From Xylophilus ampelinus (lineage in GTDB: Bacteria > Pseudomonadota > Gammaproteobacteria > Burkholderiales > Burkholderiaceae_C): a stretch of DNA of 32,688 nt. The position numbers were made by a program, and so were the translations under genes. The notes beneath the pieces were generated by a model. That model did not search any database and was not told the DNA's origin. It saw only the letters and a program-made list of their open reading frames with translations. Where the stretch lies: NCBI RefSeq assembly GCF_901875635.1, contig NZ_CABFMN010000121.1, positions 1 through 32,688 on the forward strand, written 5' to 3'. Shown piece after piece: positions 18,286-27,012 of the stretch; the first letter of the stretch is position 1, and every line of letters begins with the position of its first letter.

Positions 18286-18359
18286 GTGTCTTCCTCTTCT
18301 TCCTGGGTCGGTGGTGTTGTGAATCGAGTGCGCCGAAAGAAATGGGGCTGTCGTCCGCC

Positions 18360-19262
18360 TCAGCCGCCGAAGGGTGGCTCCGGCAATCCCTGCGCGCCGG
18401 CGCGGAAGGCGAACACGCCGCCGGCCAGCGGCTGGTCCGACAGGTCGCCGCCGGGGCGGATGGAGGTGACGAAGAGCGTGTCGAGCTGCCGGCCGCCGAA
18501 GGCGCACATGGCCGGCTTCTTCACCGGTACCGGCACCGAGCGGTCGAGCCGGCCTTCGGGTGTGAAGCGGTGCACCAGGCCGGCGTCGTTGCCGCAGATC
18601 CAGTAGCAGCCGTCGGCATCCACGGCGGCGCCGTCGGGGCGGCCGGGCAGGGCGGTCATGTCGGCGAACACGCGACGCCGGGAGGGCGTGCCGGTGTCGG
18701 GGTCGTAGTCGAAGGCCCAGACGGTCTGCACCGAGGGATGCGAGTCCGAGAGGTACATGGTGCGCCCGTCGGGGCTGAAGCCCAGGCCGTTGGGCACGAT
18801 GAAGTCGCCCAGCACGGCCGCGGGCTCGCCGCCTCCCGCGTCGTGGCGGTAGAGCACGCCTACGCGCGCCGCGGCTGCCATGTCCATCAGCATGGTGCCG
18901 GCCCAGAAGCGACCCTGGCGGTCGCAGCGGCCGTCATTGAAGCGCATGCCGGTGCGCGCATGCGCCACGCCGGCGACGCGCCCGGCCCGCAGCGGGGTTC
19001 CGCCTGCGGCACCGAAGCCCGAGAGCGTGAAGATCCCGCTTTCCATGCCCGCCAGCCATTCGCCTGGCCGGCCCGCGCGCGGCGCGATGCAGGCCGGCAT
19101 CTCGGCCGTGGCCCAATGCATGTGGCCCTCAGCGGACCAGCGGTGGAGCGCGCGGCCAGGAATGTCGACCCAGTACAGGGCCTGCTCCGCGATCGACCAG
19201 ACGGGGCTCTCGCCCGTGCCGCAGCGGGCATCGACGACCAGTTCGACCGTGGGCTGTGTCAT
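18360..19262 (-). CDS. SMP-30/gluconolactonase-family lactonase
   Basis: 300-aa six-bladed beta-propeller lactonase. Metal and substrate residues are visible at the positions expected from human SMP-30: E18 (GTGESPVW), N109 (MRFNDGRCD), N158 ([11 protein letters not shown]) and D210 (GRPDGAAVD). Start taken at the ATG at 19262, since [11 protein letters not shown] is the family-like N-terminus and upstream sequence is not. It follows udh by 19 bases. Uronate dehydrogenase yields an aldaro-1,4- or 1,5-lactone, so the likely job is opening galactaro- or glucarolactone to the free aldarate (context inference). No signal peptide, so cytoplasmic. Confidence 0.9.
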   Translation of the reverse strand: MTQPTVELVVDARCGTGESPVWSIAEQALYWVDIPGRALHRWSAEGHMHWATAEMPACIAPRAGRPGEWLAGMESGIFTLSGFGAAGGTPLRAGRVAGVAHARTGMRFNDGRCDRQGRFWAGTMLMDMAAAARVGVLYRHDAGGGEPAAVLGDFIVPNGLGFSPDGRTMYLSDSHPSVQTVWAFDYDPDTGTPSRRRVFADMTALPGRPDGAAVDADGCYWICGNDAGLVHRFTPEGRLDRSVPVPVKKPAMCAFGGRQLDTLFVTSIRPGGDLSDQPLAGGVFAFRAGAQGLPEPPFGG

Positions 19263-19281
19263 GCGCGGCGCCGTGGGAAGC

Positions 19282-20115
19282 TCAGTCGCCGAAGGGGCCC
19301 TGTGCCGTGAACGCGCCGCCCTGGTAGACCGCGTTCGGGTCGGTGGGCGCCACCGCCGGCTGCGCCTCCACCTTGGCGCGGAAGGGCTCCGAGCTGTCCT
19401 TGGGCACGAAGCCCAGGTGCGCGGCGGCGCGGTTGTCCCACCACAGGTCGCGGTTGGCCGAGGCGCCATAGACGATGGTGTGCTTCACTTCCGGCGTGAA
19501 CAGGGCCTTCTCGACCAGCTGGGTCAGGTCGTCGTAGCTGAGCCAGGTGCTCAGCATCCGGCGGTTGACCGGCTCCGGGAAGGAGGAGCCGATGCGGATG
19601 CTCACCGTCTCGATGCCGTGGCGGTCGAAGTAGAACTGCGCCATGTCCTCGCCGAAGGACTTCGACAGGCCGTAGTAGCCATCGGGCCGGCGCTGCGCGG
19701 TGGCGTCGATGCGCTCGCTCTGCCGGTGGAAGCCGATCACGTGGTTCGAGCTGGCGAACACCACGCGCTTCACGCCATGGCGACGGGCGCCTTCATACAC
19801 ATGGAAGACGCCCTTGATGTTGGCCTCGAGGATCTCCTCGAAGGGCCGCTCCACCGAGACGCCGCCCAGGTGCACGATGGCATCGGAGCCGGCGAGGAGG
19901 GCGTCCACGGCCTGCTTGTCGGCGAGGTCGCAGGGCACGACTTCCTCGTGCGGCCCCTGCGGCTCGCCGAGCGCCGCGATGTCGGAAACGCGCAGCGTGC
20001 GGGCCAAGGGTTTCAGACGCTCCCGCAGCACCTTGCCCAGGCCCCCCGCGGCGCCAGTGAGCAGCAGGCGGCCCAGCGGCGGCGGGGTGAACGCGGTCGC
20101 GGAAGGCTCGGACAT
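19282..20115 (-). CDS. udh: Uronate dehydrogenase (NAD-dependent)
   Basis: Oxidises D-galacturonate and D-glucuronate to aldarolactones, the entry step of the oxidative uronate pathway. 277 aa, short-chain dehydrogenase/epimerase fold: nucleotide loop GAAGGLG at 21-27, CDLAD, VHLGGVSVERPFEEILEANIKG, catalytic Ser near 122-123 (ASSNHVIGF) and Y148-xxx-K152 (YYGLSKSFGED). The segment RIGSSFPEPVNRRMLSTWLS is characteristic of Udh as I recall it. Start at the ATG at 20115 with AAAGG 9 bases upstream; an ATG at 20139 lacks a ribosome site. First gene of the leftward operon, divergent from gntR with the operator between them. Confidence 0.92.
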   Translation of the reverse strand: MSEPSATAFTPPPLGRLLLTGAAGGLGKVLRERLKPLARTLRVSDIAALGEPQGPHEEVVPCDLADKQAVDALLAGSDAIVHLGGVSVERPFEEILEANIKGVFHVYEGARRHGVKRVVFASSNHVIGFHRQSERIDATAQRRPDGYYGLSKSFGEDMAQFYFDRHGIETVSIRIGSSFPEPVNRRMLSTWLSYDDLTQLVEKALFTPEVKHTIVYGASANRDLWWDNRAAAHLGFVPKDSSEPFRAKVEAQPAVAPTDPNAVYQGGAFTAQGPFGD

Positions 20116-20149
20116 GTCTCCAGACCTTTCAATGGTCATAAGTTATCGG

Positions 20150-20160
20150 TTGTCGTACAA
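20150..20160. promoter_or_regulatory. Probable GntR/FadR-type operator in the gntR-udh gap
   Basis: TTGTCGTACAA fits the FadR-subfamily pattern TnGTnnnACnA; the wider GTTGT-3-ACAAC palindrome spans 20149-20161. It lies in the 70-base gap between udh and gntR, so one site could control both. A near-copy lies at 21103-21113. Confidence 0.6.
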
Positions 20161-20179
20161 CTGTCGGTGGGATTATGAT
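20150..20179 (+). promoter_or_regulatory. Candidate gntR promoter overlapping the operator
   Basis: TTGTCG (20150-20155), an 18-base spacer and TATGAT (20174-20179). The -35 overlaps the operator, consistent with autorepression. Predicted transcription would start at about 20186, on the gntR ATG itself. Assignment is by eye only. Confidence 0.35.
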
Positions 20180-20185
20180 CAGCCG

Positions 20186-21046
20186 ATGTCTGGCGTGTCA
20201 ACGGGGTCAACGACAGTGCAGGAAGTTCCGGCTTCGGACGCGCCGTCGGCGCCGTCCGGCCCGCCCGCCGTGCACGGATTCGCGCGCCGCCGGGGCAGGG
20301 GCTTGGCCCATGGCCTGGTCGACGACCTGGGCGACAAGATCCGCAGCCAGCAACTGCGCCCCGGCGACAAGCTGCCGACCGAGTCGGCCATCATGCAGAG
20401 CTACGGCGTCAGCCGCACGGTCGTGCGCGAGGCCCTGTCCAAGCTGCAGGCCGCGGGGCTGGTCGAGACGCACCACGGCGTCGGCACCTTCGTGCTGCAG
20501 CCGCGTGCGGCGGGCATGTTCCGACTCGAAGCGTCCGACATCGCGACCACCGTCGATGTGCTGGCGGTGCTCGAATTGCGCATCAGCCTCGAGACCGAAT
20601 CGGCCGGTTTGGCCGCCCTGCGCCGCTCGGAGGAGCACCTGCAGGCCATGCGCCAGGCGCTGGACGATTTCGAACGCAACGTCGCGGCAGCCGGCGACAC
20701 GGTGTCGCCCGACTTCCGCTTCCACCTGCAGATCGCGCAGGCCACGGGCAATCCGTACTTCGCGGACATCATGACCCACCTGGGCACGACGATCATCCCG
20801 CGCACCCGGGTCAATGCCATCCGCAACCACGACCGCCGCGGCGAGTATCTCAGCCGCGTCAATCGCGAGCACGAGGAGATCTATGCCGCCATCGCGCGCC
20901 GCGATCCCGACTCGGCCCGGGCGGCCATGCGCATCCACCTGACGAATAGCCGCGAGCGGCTGCGCCTGGCGCAGGAGGCGGCCCAGCGCGGCGCCGCCGA
21001 CGGGCGCGGCGCCCCCGCGGTCGACACTCGCGCGCCGGCCGCCTGA
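20186..21046 (+). CDS. GntR-family (FadR subfamily, FCD domain) transcriptional regulator
   Basis: 286 aa from the ATG at 20186. A winged helix-turn-helix at about 38-105 (LRPGDKLPTESAIMQSYGVSR, VVREALSKLQAAGLVETHHGVGTFV) is followed by an all-helical FCD ligand domain at about 120-260 with the metal-ligand pattern DFRFHLQIAQATGNPYF, NREHEEIYAAI and MRIHLTNS. The first 35 residues are low-complexity. Almost certainly the local repressor of the uronate/aldarate genes, responding to a pathway acid, judging by family and by its position between two catabolic arms with a matching operator. No clear ribosome site; the mRNA may be leaderless. Confidence 0.92.
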   Translation: MSGVSTGSTTVQEVPASDAPSAPSGPPAVHGFARRRGRGLAHGLVDDLGDKIRSQQLRPGDKLPTESAIMQSYGVSRTVVREALSKLQAAGLVETHHGVGTFVLQPRAAGMFRLEASDIATTVDVLAVLELRISLETESAGLAALRRSEEHLQAMRQALDDFERNVAAAGDTVSPDFRFHLQIAQATGNPYFADIMTHLGTTIIPRTRVNAIRNHDRRGEYLSRVNREHEEIYAAIARRDPDSARAAMRIHLTNSRERLRLAQEAAQRGAADGRGAPAVDTRAPAA

Positions 21047-21102
21047 GCACCGGCCTGCGCGGACGGGGTGAGCGGTGATTCTTGCGTTTCAACAGTTCCT
21101 AG

Positions 21103-21113
21103 TTGTACGATGA
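21103..21113. promoter_or_regulatory. Second GntR-type operator candidate before the Bug gene
   Basis: TTGTACGATGA; the longer AGTTGTACGA block (21101-21110) is identical to the reverse strand of the site in the gntR-udh gap. It lies about 80 bases before the Bug gene and overlaps a possible -10 (TACGAT, 21106-21111), consistent with repression. Confidence 0.5.
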
Positions 21114-21190
21114 CAGATGACATCGGACAACCGATCGGCGCTGTCGACCTTCCACGGCGGCCGCCGCTCACCAATCCTGGAGACACACGC

Positions 21191-22168
21191 ATGCGCCTGA
21201 ACCGACGCACCTTCGTCACCGGCACCCTGGGCGCAGCCGCCCTGGTGCACGCGCCTGCCCGCGCCGCCGACGCCTGGCAGCCGAGCAAGCCGATTCGCAT
21301 CGTCGTGCCGTACCCGCCGGGCGGTTCGTCGGACATCATTGCCCGCTCGATCAGCCAGCCGCTGTCGGAGGCGCTCAAGGTGTCGGTCATCGTCGACAAC
21401 AAGCCGGGCGCCAACGGCAACCTCGGCGCCGACATGGTGGCCAAGGCGGCGCCGGACGGCTACACGCTGCTGCTGTGCGACGTGGGCGCGCTGGCGATCA
21501 GCCCCTCGGTCTACACGAAGCTGCCCTTCGACCCTTCGAAGGACCTGCGCGGCGTGACGATGCTGGCGTACTCGCCGCACCTGCTGGTGGTGCACCCGTC
21601 GGTTCAGGCCAACAACCTCAAGGAACTGGTGGCCCTGTCGAAGACGACCGACTTGAACTTCGCCGTGACCGCCACCGGCAGCGCGCCGCACCTCGCCGGC
21701 GTGGCGGTCGAGCGCGCCACGGGCGCCAGGTGGGTCTACGTGCCCTACAAGGGCGGCGTGCAGTCGGTGCAGGACACCGTGGCCGGCCAGACCCAGGTGC
21801 TGATGAACGGGATGCTCGCCACCTACCCGCAGGTGCAGTCGGGCAAGCTCAAGCTGCTGGCCGTCTCCAAGGGCACGCGCATGCCGCTCATCGGCGGCGT
21901 GCCCACCATCGCGGAGCAGGGCGTACCCGGCTTCGAGTCCGGCACCTGGCAAGGCGTGAAGGCGCCGCGCGGCACGCCCGATGCCGTCGTCCAGCGCCTG
22001 AACAAGGAGCTGGTCGCCGTCATCCGCTCGGCCGACATTCGATCGCGCCTGGCCGGGCAAGGCGCCGAGGTCGTGACCATGGCGCCGGCGGAGGAAGAGC
22101 AGTTCTTCAACAAGGAGCGCGCGCGCTGGGCCAAGGTCGTCAAGGATGCCGACATCCGGATCGAGTGA
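21191..22168 (+). CDS. Bug/TctC-family periplasmic solute-binding protein
   Basis: 325 aa from the ATG at 21191, with GGAG at 21179-21182. The leader carries a twin-arginine-like NRRTFVTG before its hydrophobic stretch and ends near APARAADA. Landmarks: IRIVVPYPPGGSSDIIARSISQ, VIVDNKPGANGNLGADMVAKAAPDGYTLL, VYVPYKGGVQSVQDTVAGQTQVL. Orphan, with no tctAB alongside. It is the first gene after gntR, behind the second operator, so the bound ligand is plausibly a uronate or aldarate (inference). A 156-base gap with a repeat separates it from kdgD. Confidence 0.9.
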   Translation: MRLNRRTFVTGTLGAAALVHAPARAADAWQPSKPIRIVVPYPPGGSSDIIARSISQPLSEALKVSVIVDNKPGANGNLGADMVAKAAPDGYTLLLCDVGALAISPSVYTKLPFDPSKDLRGVTMLAYSPHLLVVHPSVQANNLKELVALSKTTDLNFAVTATGSAPHLAGVAVERATGARWVYVPYKGGVQSVQDTVAGQTQVLMNGMLATYPQVQSGKLKLLAVSKGTRMPLIGGVPTIAEQGVPGFESGTWQGVKAPRGTPDAVVQRLNKELVAVIRSADIRSRLAGQGAEVVTMAPAEEEQFFNKERARWAKVVKDADIRIE

Positions 22169-22191
22169 TTCCTCGGGCGCCCGATGTTCAA

Positions 22192-22285
22192 GCACCAAAC
22201 ACCCGTTCGGCCTGAGCACCAAACATCCGTTCGGGCTGAGCCTGTCGAAGCCCTGCGCGGCGCTTCGACAGGCTCAGCGTGAACG
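22192..22285. repeat. Dispersed repeat B with tandem 24-base duplication
   Basis: Two tandem 24-base units (22192-22215 and 22216-22239, two mismatches), each starting GCACCAAACA. They run into a long stem: arms 22228-22250 and 22263-22285 pair over 23 bases with two mismatches, with a 12-base loop. There is no T-run after it, so it is not a classical terminator, though it may form a strong RNA hairpin between the Bug gene and kdgD. Confidence 0.8.
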
Positions 22286-22324
22286 GTCCATGGCTTTCAT
22301 TCAATCTTTCACCGCAACCACACC

Positions 22325-23242
22325 ATGAGCTTCACCCCCCAAGAACTCAAGTCCATCATGGGCTCCGGCCTGCTGTCCTTCCCCGTGACGGACTTCGATG
22401 CCCAGGGCAACTTCCACCGCGCGGGCTACGTCAAGCGCCTCGAATGGCTGGGCCCCTACGGCGCGAGCGCGCTCTTCGCTGCCGGCGGCACCGGCGAGTT
22501 CTTCTCGCTCACGCCCGAGGAGTATCCCGAGATCATCCAGACCGCCGTGGACGTGTGCCGCGGCACGGTGCCGATCATCGCCGGCGCCGGCGGCCCGACG
22601 CGCCAGACCATCGCCTACGCCCAGGCCGCCGAGAAGGCCGGCGCGCACGGCATCCTGCTGATGCCGCACTACCTCACCGAAGCGAGCCAGGACGGCCTGT
22701 TCCACCACGTCAAGGCGATCTGCGACAGCGTCGATTTCGGCGTGATCATCTACAACCGAGCGCAGGCGAAGTACAAGCCCGACACGCTGGCACGCCTGGC
22801 CGACGCCTGCCCCAACCTCGTCGGCTTCAAGGACGGCGTGGGCGACATCGAGGCGATGGTGTCCGTCTACCAGAAGATGGGCGACCGCTTCAGCTACCTG
22901 GGTGGCCTGCCCACGGCCGAGGTCTATGCCGCCGCCTACAAGGCGCTGGGCACGCCGGTGTACTCGTCGGCCGTCTTCAACTTCATTCCCAAAACGGCCA
23001 TGAGCTTCTACGAAGCGGTGCGCGACGACGACCAGAAGACCCAGCACCAGTTGCTGAAGGACTTCTTCATGCCCTACCTCGACATCCGCAACAGGAAGCA
23101 GGGCTACGCGGTGAGCATCGTCAAGGCCGGCGCGGCGATCGTCGGCCACGGTGCCGGGCCGGTGCGCCCACCGCTGTCGGACCTCTCGGCGGCCGAGTCC
23201 GAGGAACTGGCGGCGCTGATCGCGACGCTGGGGCCGCAATGA
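22325..23242 (+). CDS. kdgD: 5-dehydro-4-deoxyglucarate dehydratase
   Basis: Converts 5-keto-4-deoxy-D-glucarate to alpha-ketoglutarate semialdehyde with loss of water and CO2. 305 aa, DapA/NAL-type barrel: Schiff-base Lys169 (VGFKDGVGD), Tyr143 (IIYNR), the [14 protein letters not shown] motif near 54-67, and [18 protein letters not shown] characteristic of KdgD. The product of both garD and gudD is its substrate. No clear ribosome site before the ATG at 22325. The stop overlaps the gudD start (ATGA). Confidence 0.94.
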   Translation: MSFTPQELKSIMGSGLLSFPVTDFDAQGNFHRAGYVKRLEWLGPYGASALFAAGGTGEFFSLTPEEYPEIIQTAVDVCRGTVPIIAGAGGPTRQTIAYAQAAEKAGAHGILLMPHYLTEASQDGLFHHVKAICDSVDFGVIIYNRAQAKYKPDTLARLADACPNLVGFKDGVGDIEAMVSVYQKMGDRFSYLGGLPTAEVYAAAYKALGTPVYSSAVFNFIPKTAMSFYEAVRDDDQKTQHQLLKDFFMPYLDIRNRKQGYAVSIVKAGAAIVGHGAGPVRPPLSDLSAAESEELAALIATLGPQ

Positions 23243-24603
23243 GCGTGACGGGCGCTGTGACGCTGCGCGGCACCCCTGTCGTCACCGGCCTGCGCGTCGT
23301 GCCCGTCGCCGGCCACGACGGCATGCTGCTCAACCTGAGCGGCGCGCACGGGCCTTTCTTCACGCGCAACCTGTTGATCCTCACCGACAGCGCCGGCCGC
23401 ACCGGCGTCGGCGAGGTGCCCGGCGGCGAGAAGATCCGCCGGACGCTGGAGGACGCCCATCCGCTGGTCGTCGGCCAACCCATCGGCCAGCACCTCGCGG
23501 TGCTCAACGCCATGCGCGCCGAATTCGCAGCCCGCGACAGCGGCGGGCGCGGCCTGCAGACCTTCGACCTGCGCGTGACCATCCATGCCGTCACGGCCGT
23601 CGAATCGGCGCTGCTCGACCTGCTGGGTCAGCACCTGGAGGTGCCGGTGGCGGCGCTGCTCGGCGAGGGTCAGCAGCGCGACGCGGTGCAGATGCTCGGC
23701 TATCTGTTCTACGTGGGCGACCGTCGCAAGACGGACCTGGCCTACCGCGAGGAACCCGGCGCCCAAGATGGTGAGGGTGGCGACTGGTTCCGCCTGCGCC
23801 ATGAGGTCGCGCTCACGCCCGAAGCGATCGTGAGGCTTGCCGAGGCCGCCCAGGCCCGCTACGGCTTCCAGGACTTCAAGCTCAAGGGCGGCGTGCTGCG
23901 CGGCGACGAGGAGGTCGACGCCGTCACGGCGCTGCACGAGCGCTTTCCCGAGGCGCGCGTGACGCTCGACCCCAACGGCGGCTGGCTGCTGAAGGACGCG
24001 ATCCGCCTGGGCCAGCGCATGCGCGGCGTGGTCGCGTACGCCGAAGACCCATGCGGCGCCGAAGGCGTGTTCTCCGGCCGCGAGGTGATGGCCGAGTTCC
24101 GACGTGCCACGGGCCTGCCCACCGCCACCAACATGATCGCCACCGACTGGCGGGAGATGGCGCATGCGCTGTCGCTGCAGTCGGTCGACATCCCGCTGGC
24201 CGACCCGCACTTCTGGACCATGGCCGGCTCGGTGCGCGTGGCTCAGCTGTGCCAGGCCTTCGGCCTGACCTGGGGCTCGCACTCCAACAACCACTTCGAC
24301 GTCTCGCTGGCCATGTTCACGCACGTGGGCGCCGCCGCGCCGGGCAAGGTCACGGCCATCGACACGCACTGGATCTGGCAGGACGGGCAGCGCCTGACCA
24401 AGGAACCGCTCAGGATCGAGGGCGGTTATGTGCAGGTGCCGATGAAGCCGGGCCTGGGCGTGGAGCTCGACATGGTGGAGGTCGAGAAGGCGCACCAGCT
24501 CTACCTGCAGCACGGTCTGGGGGCGCGCGACGATGCGGTCGCGATGCAGTACCTCATCCCTGGCTGGACGTTCGACAACAAGAAGCCCTGCCTGGTGCGC
24601 TGA
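23239..24603 (+). CDS. gudD: Glucarate dehydratase
   Basis: Enolase-superfamily enzyme dehydrating D-glucarate to 5-keto-4-deoxyglucarate. 454 aa from the ATG overlapping the kdgD stop. Catalytic residues are in place: the KxK pair K214 and K216 (DFKLKGG), metal ligands D244 (LDPNGGW), E269 (EDPCGAEG) and N298 ([10 protein letters not shown]), and His348 with D354 (GSHSNNHFD). Length and motif order match GudD. With garD on the opposite arm, the cluster can accept both C4 epimers. Complete, with no sign of decay. Confidence 0.95.
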   Translation: MSVTGAVTLRGTPVVTGLRVVPVAGHDGMLLNLSGAHGPFFTRNLLILTDSAGRTGVGEVPGGEKIRRTLEDAHPLVVGQPIGQHLAVLNAMRAEFAARDSGGRGLQTFDLRVTIHAVTAVESALLDLLGQHLEVPVAALLGEGQQRDAVQMLGYLFYVGDRRKTDLAYREEPGAQDGEGGDWFRLRHEVALTPEAIVRLAEAAQARYGFQDFKLKGGVLRGDEEVDAVTALHERFPEARVTLDPNGGWLLKDAIRLGQRMRGVVAYAEDPCGAEGVFSGREVMAEFRRATGLPTATNMIATDWREMAHALSLQSVDIPLADPHFWTMAGSVRVAQLCQAFGLTWGSHSNNHFDVSLAMFTHVGAAAPGKVTAIDTHWIWQDGQRLTKEPLRIEGGYVQVPMKPGLGVELDMVEVEKAHQLYLQHGLGARDDAVAMQYLIPGWTFDNKKPCLVR

Positions 24604-24614
24604 AAACGTCGATT

Positions 24615-24669
24615 TGCTATCGTTTTCATAGCTGCTTGCGCCCACTGGACGGACGTTGCAGCCCCAAAA
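24615..24669 (-). repeat. Dispersed repeat A (opposite orientation)
   Basis: On the reverse strand it reads TTTTGGGGCTGCAACGTCCG, a variable middle, GCGCAAGCAGCTAT and the closing ATAGCA. Same family as 17174-17228 and 32447-32501. It separates gudD from the truncated dehydrogenase. Confidence 0.75.
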
Positions 24670-24685
24670 CCTTCAAGGAATTTCG

Positions 24686-24937
24686 ATGACGCAGTTCGAC
24701 CACCTCATCAACGGCGAATGGCGGGCCGGCAGCAGCTACAGCCCCAACGTCAACCCCAGCAACCTCGCGGACGTGCTGGGCGAGTACACGCAGGGCGACG
24801 CGGCGCAGGTCGATGCGGCCGTGGCCGCGGCCACCGCCGCCTTCCCGGCCTGGTCCAGCAGCCATGGCCCGCGCGAGCAGGGCCGCTACGCGCAGGAGTT
24901 CTTCACAACGGTTAAGACGGCGTACACCCTGGCCTGA
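24686..24937 (+). pseudogene. Alpha-ketoglutarate semialdehyde dehydrogenase, large in-frame internal deletion
   Basis: An open frame of 83 codons with AAGGA at 24675-24679. Residues 1-58 are the N-terminus of an aldehyde dehydrogenase (FDHLINGEWRAGSSYSPNVN, VDAAVAAATAAFPAWSSS). Residues 61-83 are the extreme C-terminus of the same family (GPREQGRYAQEFFTTVKTAY). About 400 residues between, including the NAD-binding core, catalytic Glu and catalytic Cys, are missing; the family is about 480 aa. The junction is at about 24857-24866 and contains CCATGG. Position after kdgD and gudD indicates it was the last pathway enzyme, making alpha-ketoglutarate. The peptide cannot be catalytic. The pathway would need another dehydrogenase elsewhere. 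Confidence 0.88.
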
Positions 24938-24959
24938 GCTTGGGGTCTATGCTGGGGCC

Positions 24960-25367
24960 ATGACCTCCAGCACCGACCTCACGCACCGCTATCGCCGCTA
25001 CATCGACGTCCTGAACCGGCGGGACTGGCCGGCGCTCGGCGAGTTCGTGGCCGAGGACGCGACGCACAACGGCCGGCCGCTCGGCCTGGCCGGGTACCGC
25101 GCGATGCTCGAGCAGGACGTGCGCGACATCCCCGACCTGCAATTCCGGATCGAATTGCTGGTGTGCGAACCGCCGCACCTGGCGGCGCGCCTGCGCTTCC
25201 ACTGCACGCCGGTGGGCCGCTTCATGGGGCTGGACGTGAACGGCCGCAGCGTCGACTTCACCGAGAACGTCTTCTATGCCTGGCGCGATGGACGTATCGC
25301 CGAAGTGCGCTCGGTCATCGACAAGGCGGCGATCGAAGCGCAGCTGCGCGGGACCGTCGATCAGTAG
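24960..25367 (+). CDS. SnoaL-like (NTF2-fold) protein
   Basis: 135 aa from the ATG at 24960, 22 bases after the truncated dehydrogenase. The pattern [30 protein letters not shown], then [42 protein letters not shown], is typical of SnoaL-like ester cyclase or polyketide cyclase relatives with a cone-shaped ligand pocket. Substrate unknown; many such proteins are annotated only by fold. It may have been carried next to the deletion junction rather than belonging to the aldarate operon. The 3' end overlaps the convergent hpaI gene by 7 bases. Confidence 0.75.
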   Translation: MTSSTDLTHRYRRYIDVLNRRDWPALGEFVAEDATHNGRPLGLAGYRAMLEQDVRDIPDLQFRIELLVCEPPHLAARLRFHCTPVGRFMGLDVNGRSVDFTENVFYAWRDGRIAEVRSVIDKAAIEAQLRGTVDQ

Positions 25368-26182
25368 CTGCCGCCCGGTGCGTTGCCCGAGCCGCGTTGC
25401 GGGCGGAAGCGCGCCGCGCTCGCGTCCAGTGCGCTGCGCAGCGCCACCAGGTCCAGGGCGACCGCCACGAACAGCGCACCGAGGTCCAGGCATTCGCGGG
25501 CCCGCTTCTCGTCCGTCATGAGGATGCCCGGCGCCTTGCCTGCGGCGCGGATGCGGCGGATGGCGTCGTCGATGGCCACTTCCACCTCGGGGTGGCGCGG
25601 ATTGCCCGCGTGGCCCATGCTCGCCGAGAGGTCGGCTGGGCCGATGAAGATGCCATCCACCCCGTCGACCGCGGCGATGGCCTCGATCTCCTTCAGCGCC
25701 TCGCGCGTCTCCACCTGGACCAGCAGGCACAACTCGTCCTGCGCACGCGCCACGTAGTCCGTGCTGCGGCCGAAGTTGCTGGCGCGCGTGGAGCCGCCCA
25801 TGCCACGGATCCCGGCAGGCGCATAGCGCGTGGCAGCGACAGCGGCGCGCGCCTCGTCGGCGTTTTGCACGAAAGGCAGCAGCAAACTCTGCGCGCCCAC
25901 GTCGAGGTAACGCTTGATGAGCACCGGGTCGTTCCAGGCGGGCCGCACGACCGGCACGCAAGGCGGGCAGCCCTCGGCCGGTTGGGCCGCGGCCACGGCC
26001 TGCAGCTGCTGCAGCATCAGCGGCACGTCGCTGGGCGTGTGCTCGGTGTCCAGCAGCATCCAGTCGAAGCCGGCGCCGGCGACCAGCTCGCTCACGTAGG
26101 GCGAGGGCACGGTGGACCAGACGCCGACCTGCGGCCGGCCTTCGGCCAAAGCGCTCTTGAAGCGGTTCTTGGTCAACGCCAT
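25361..26182 (-). CDS. hpaI: HpaI/HpcH-family class II aldolase (4-hydroxy-2-oxoheptanedioate aldolase type)
   Basis: Retro-aldol cleavage of 4-hydroxy-2-oxoheptane-1,7-dioate to pyruvate and succinate semialdehyde in the family prototype. 273 aa from the ATG at 26182; an earlier in-frame ATG at 26209 is less likely. Catalytic pattern: H48 (LLDTEH), R80 ([11 protein letters not shown]), metal ligands E158 (VQVETREA) and D184 ([12 protein letters not shown]). Close along its length to E. coli HpaI as remembered, more so than to GarL or RhmA, though these relatives share chemistry. It follows hpaH by 11 bases as the last gene of the leftward operon. These aldolases are promiscuous, so the true substrate may differ. 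Confidence 0.88.
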   Translation of the reverse strand: MALTKNRFKSALAEGRPQVGVWSTVPSPYVSELVAGAGFDWMLLDTEHTPSDVPLMLQQLQAVAAAQPAEGCPPCVPVVRPAWNDPVLIKRYLDVGAQSLLLPFVQNADEARAAVAATRYAPAGIRGMGGSTRASNFGRSTDYVARAQDELCLLVQVETREALKEIEAIAAVDGVDGIFIGPADLSASMGHAGNPRHPEVEVAIDDAIRRIRAAGKAPGILMTDEKRARECLDLGALFVAVALDLVALRSALDASAARFRPQRGSGNAPGGSY

Positions 26183-26193
26183 GGTTCGGTGCC

Positions 26194-27012
26194 TCAGTGG
26201 AAGTGGCACGCCACGCTGCCGAACTCGCCGTAGTCGGCCACGATCGTGTCACCCGCGGCGACGTCGATCGGCCGGATGAAGGAGCCGGCCAGCACCACCT
26301 CGCCCGCGGCCAGCGTCACGCCGTGCCGGTGCAGCCGGTTCGCCAGCCAGGCGATGCCGTGGCCCGGATGGTTGAGCACGCCGGCGGCCAGGCCGGTTTC
26401 TTCCACGTCGCCGTTGCGGCTGACGATGGCGCCGATGCGGCGCATGTCCACGTTCAGCTGCTCGGGTCGGAAGGGCCGTCCGCCCAGCACGATGGCGGCA
26501 TTGGCCGCGTTGTCGGCAATGGTGTCCAGCACGGTGCGGGTGCGGCCGGTGGCCGGGTCCACGCGCTGGATGCGGGCGTCCAGGATCTCCAGTGCCGGCA
26601 CCACGTAGGCGGTGGCGTCCAGCACGTCGAAGAGCGTGCAGTCGGGGCCGGCCAGCGGCTTGGCGAGCACGAAGGCCAGTTCGGCCTCGACCTTGAGCTG
26701 CAGGAACCGGCCCGCCGGGATGGACGCGCCGTCGCGGTAGAACATGTCGTCCAGCAGAACGCCGAAGTCGGGCTCGTCGATGCGCACGGCGCGCTGCATG
26801 GCCTTGGAGGTCAGGCCGATCTTGTGGCCCTTGACGGTGCGGCCGGCCTGCTGTTTGAGTGCCATCCAGGCCGCCTGGATGGCGTAGGCGTCGTCCATGG
26901 TCATGCCCGGATGGGCCTGCGACAGCTGGCTGCAGGGCACGCGGCTGCGCTCGGCCTCGTCCAGGCGAGCGGCGGCCTCGCGGCAGGCTTCGGGGCTGAG
27001 GGTGGTGCTCAT
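26194..27012 (-). CDS. hpaH: 2-oxo-hept-4-ene-1,7-dioate hydratase type
   Basis: Hydrates 2-oxo-hept-4-ene-1,7-dioate to the 4-hydroxy compound that HpaI cleaves. 272 aa. Strong family pattern: [44 protein letters not shown] with the metal-binding glutamates, [48 protein letters not shown]. Related by fold to 2-oxopent-4-enoate hydratase and 4-oxalocrotonate decarboxylase, but this matches HpaH best. The start ATG overlaps the stop of the FAH gene (ATGA). Confidence 0.9.
   Translation of the reverse strand: MSTTLSPEACREAAARLDEAERSRVPCSQLSQAHPGMTMDDAYAIQAAWMALKQQAGRTVKGHKIGLTSKAMQRAVRIDEPDFGVLLDDMFYRDGASIPAGRFLQLKVEAELAFVLAKPLAGPDCTLFDVLDATAYVVPALEILDARIQRVDPATGRTRTVLDTIADNAANAAIVLGGRPFRPEQLNVDMRRIGAIVSRNGDVEETGLAAGVLNHPGHGIAWLANRLHRHGVTLAAGEVVLAGSFIRPIDVAAGDTIVADYGEFGSVACHFH

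Noticed and set aside
22228..22285. Strong hairpin after the Bug gene as an intrinsic terminator
   Set aside because: No U-tract follows, and the same sequence recurs as a dispersed repeat.
22146..22328. Short open frame encoding [23 protein letters not shown] peptide
   Set aside because: It is a translation of dispersed repeat B, a common spurious product.
24862..24867. CCATGG at the deletion junction as a sign of laboratory engineering
   Set aside because: A six-base site is weak evidence; natural deletion is simpler, and no vector or scar sequence is visible.
25361..26182. Aldolase as GarL (galactarate pathway aldolase)
   Set aside because: Sequence pattern fits HpaI better, and it is coupled to hpaH on the opposite strand from the aldarate genes. 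Kept only as a speculative side activity.
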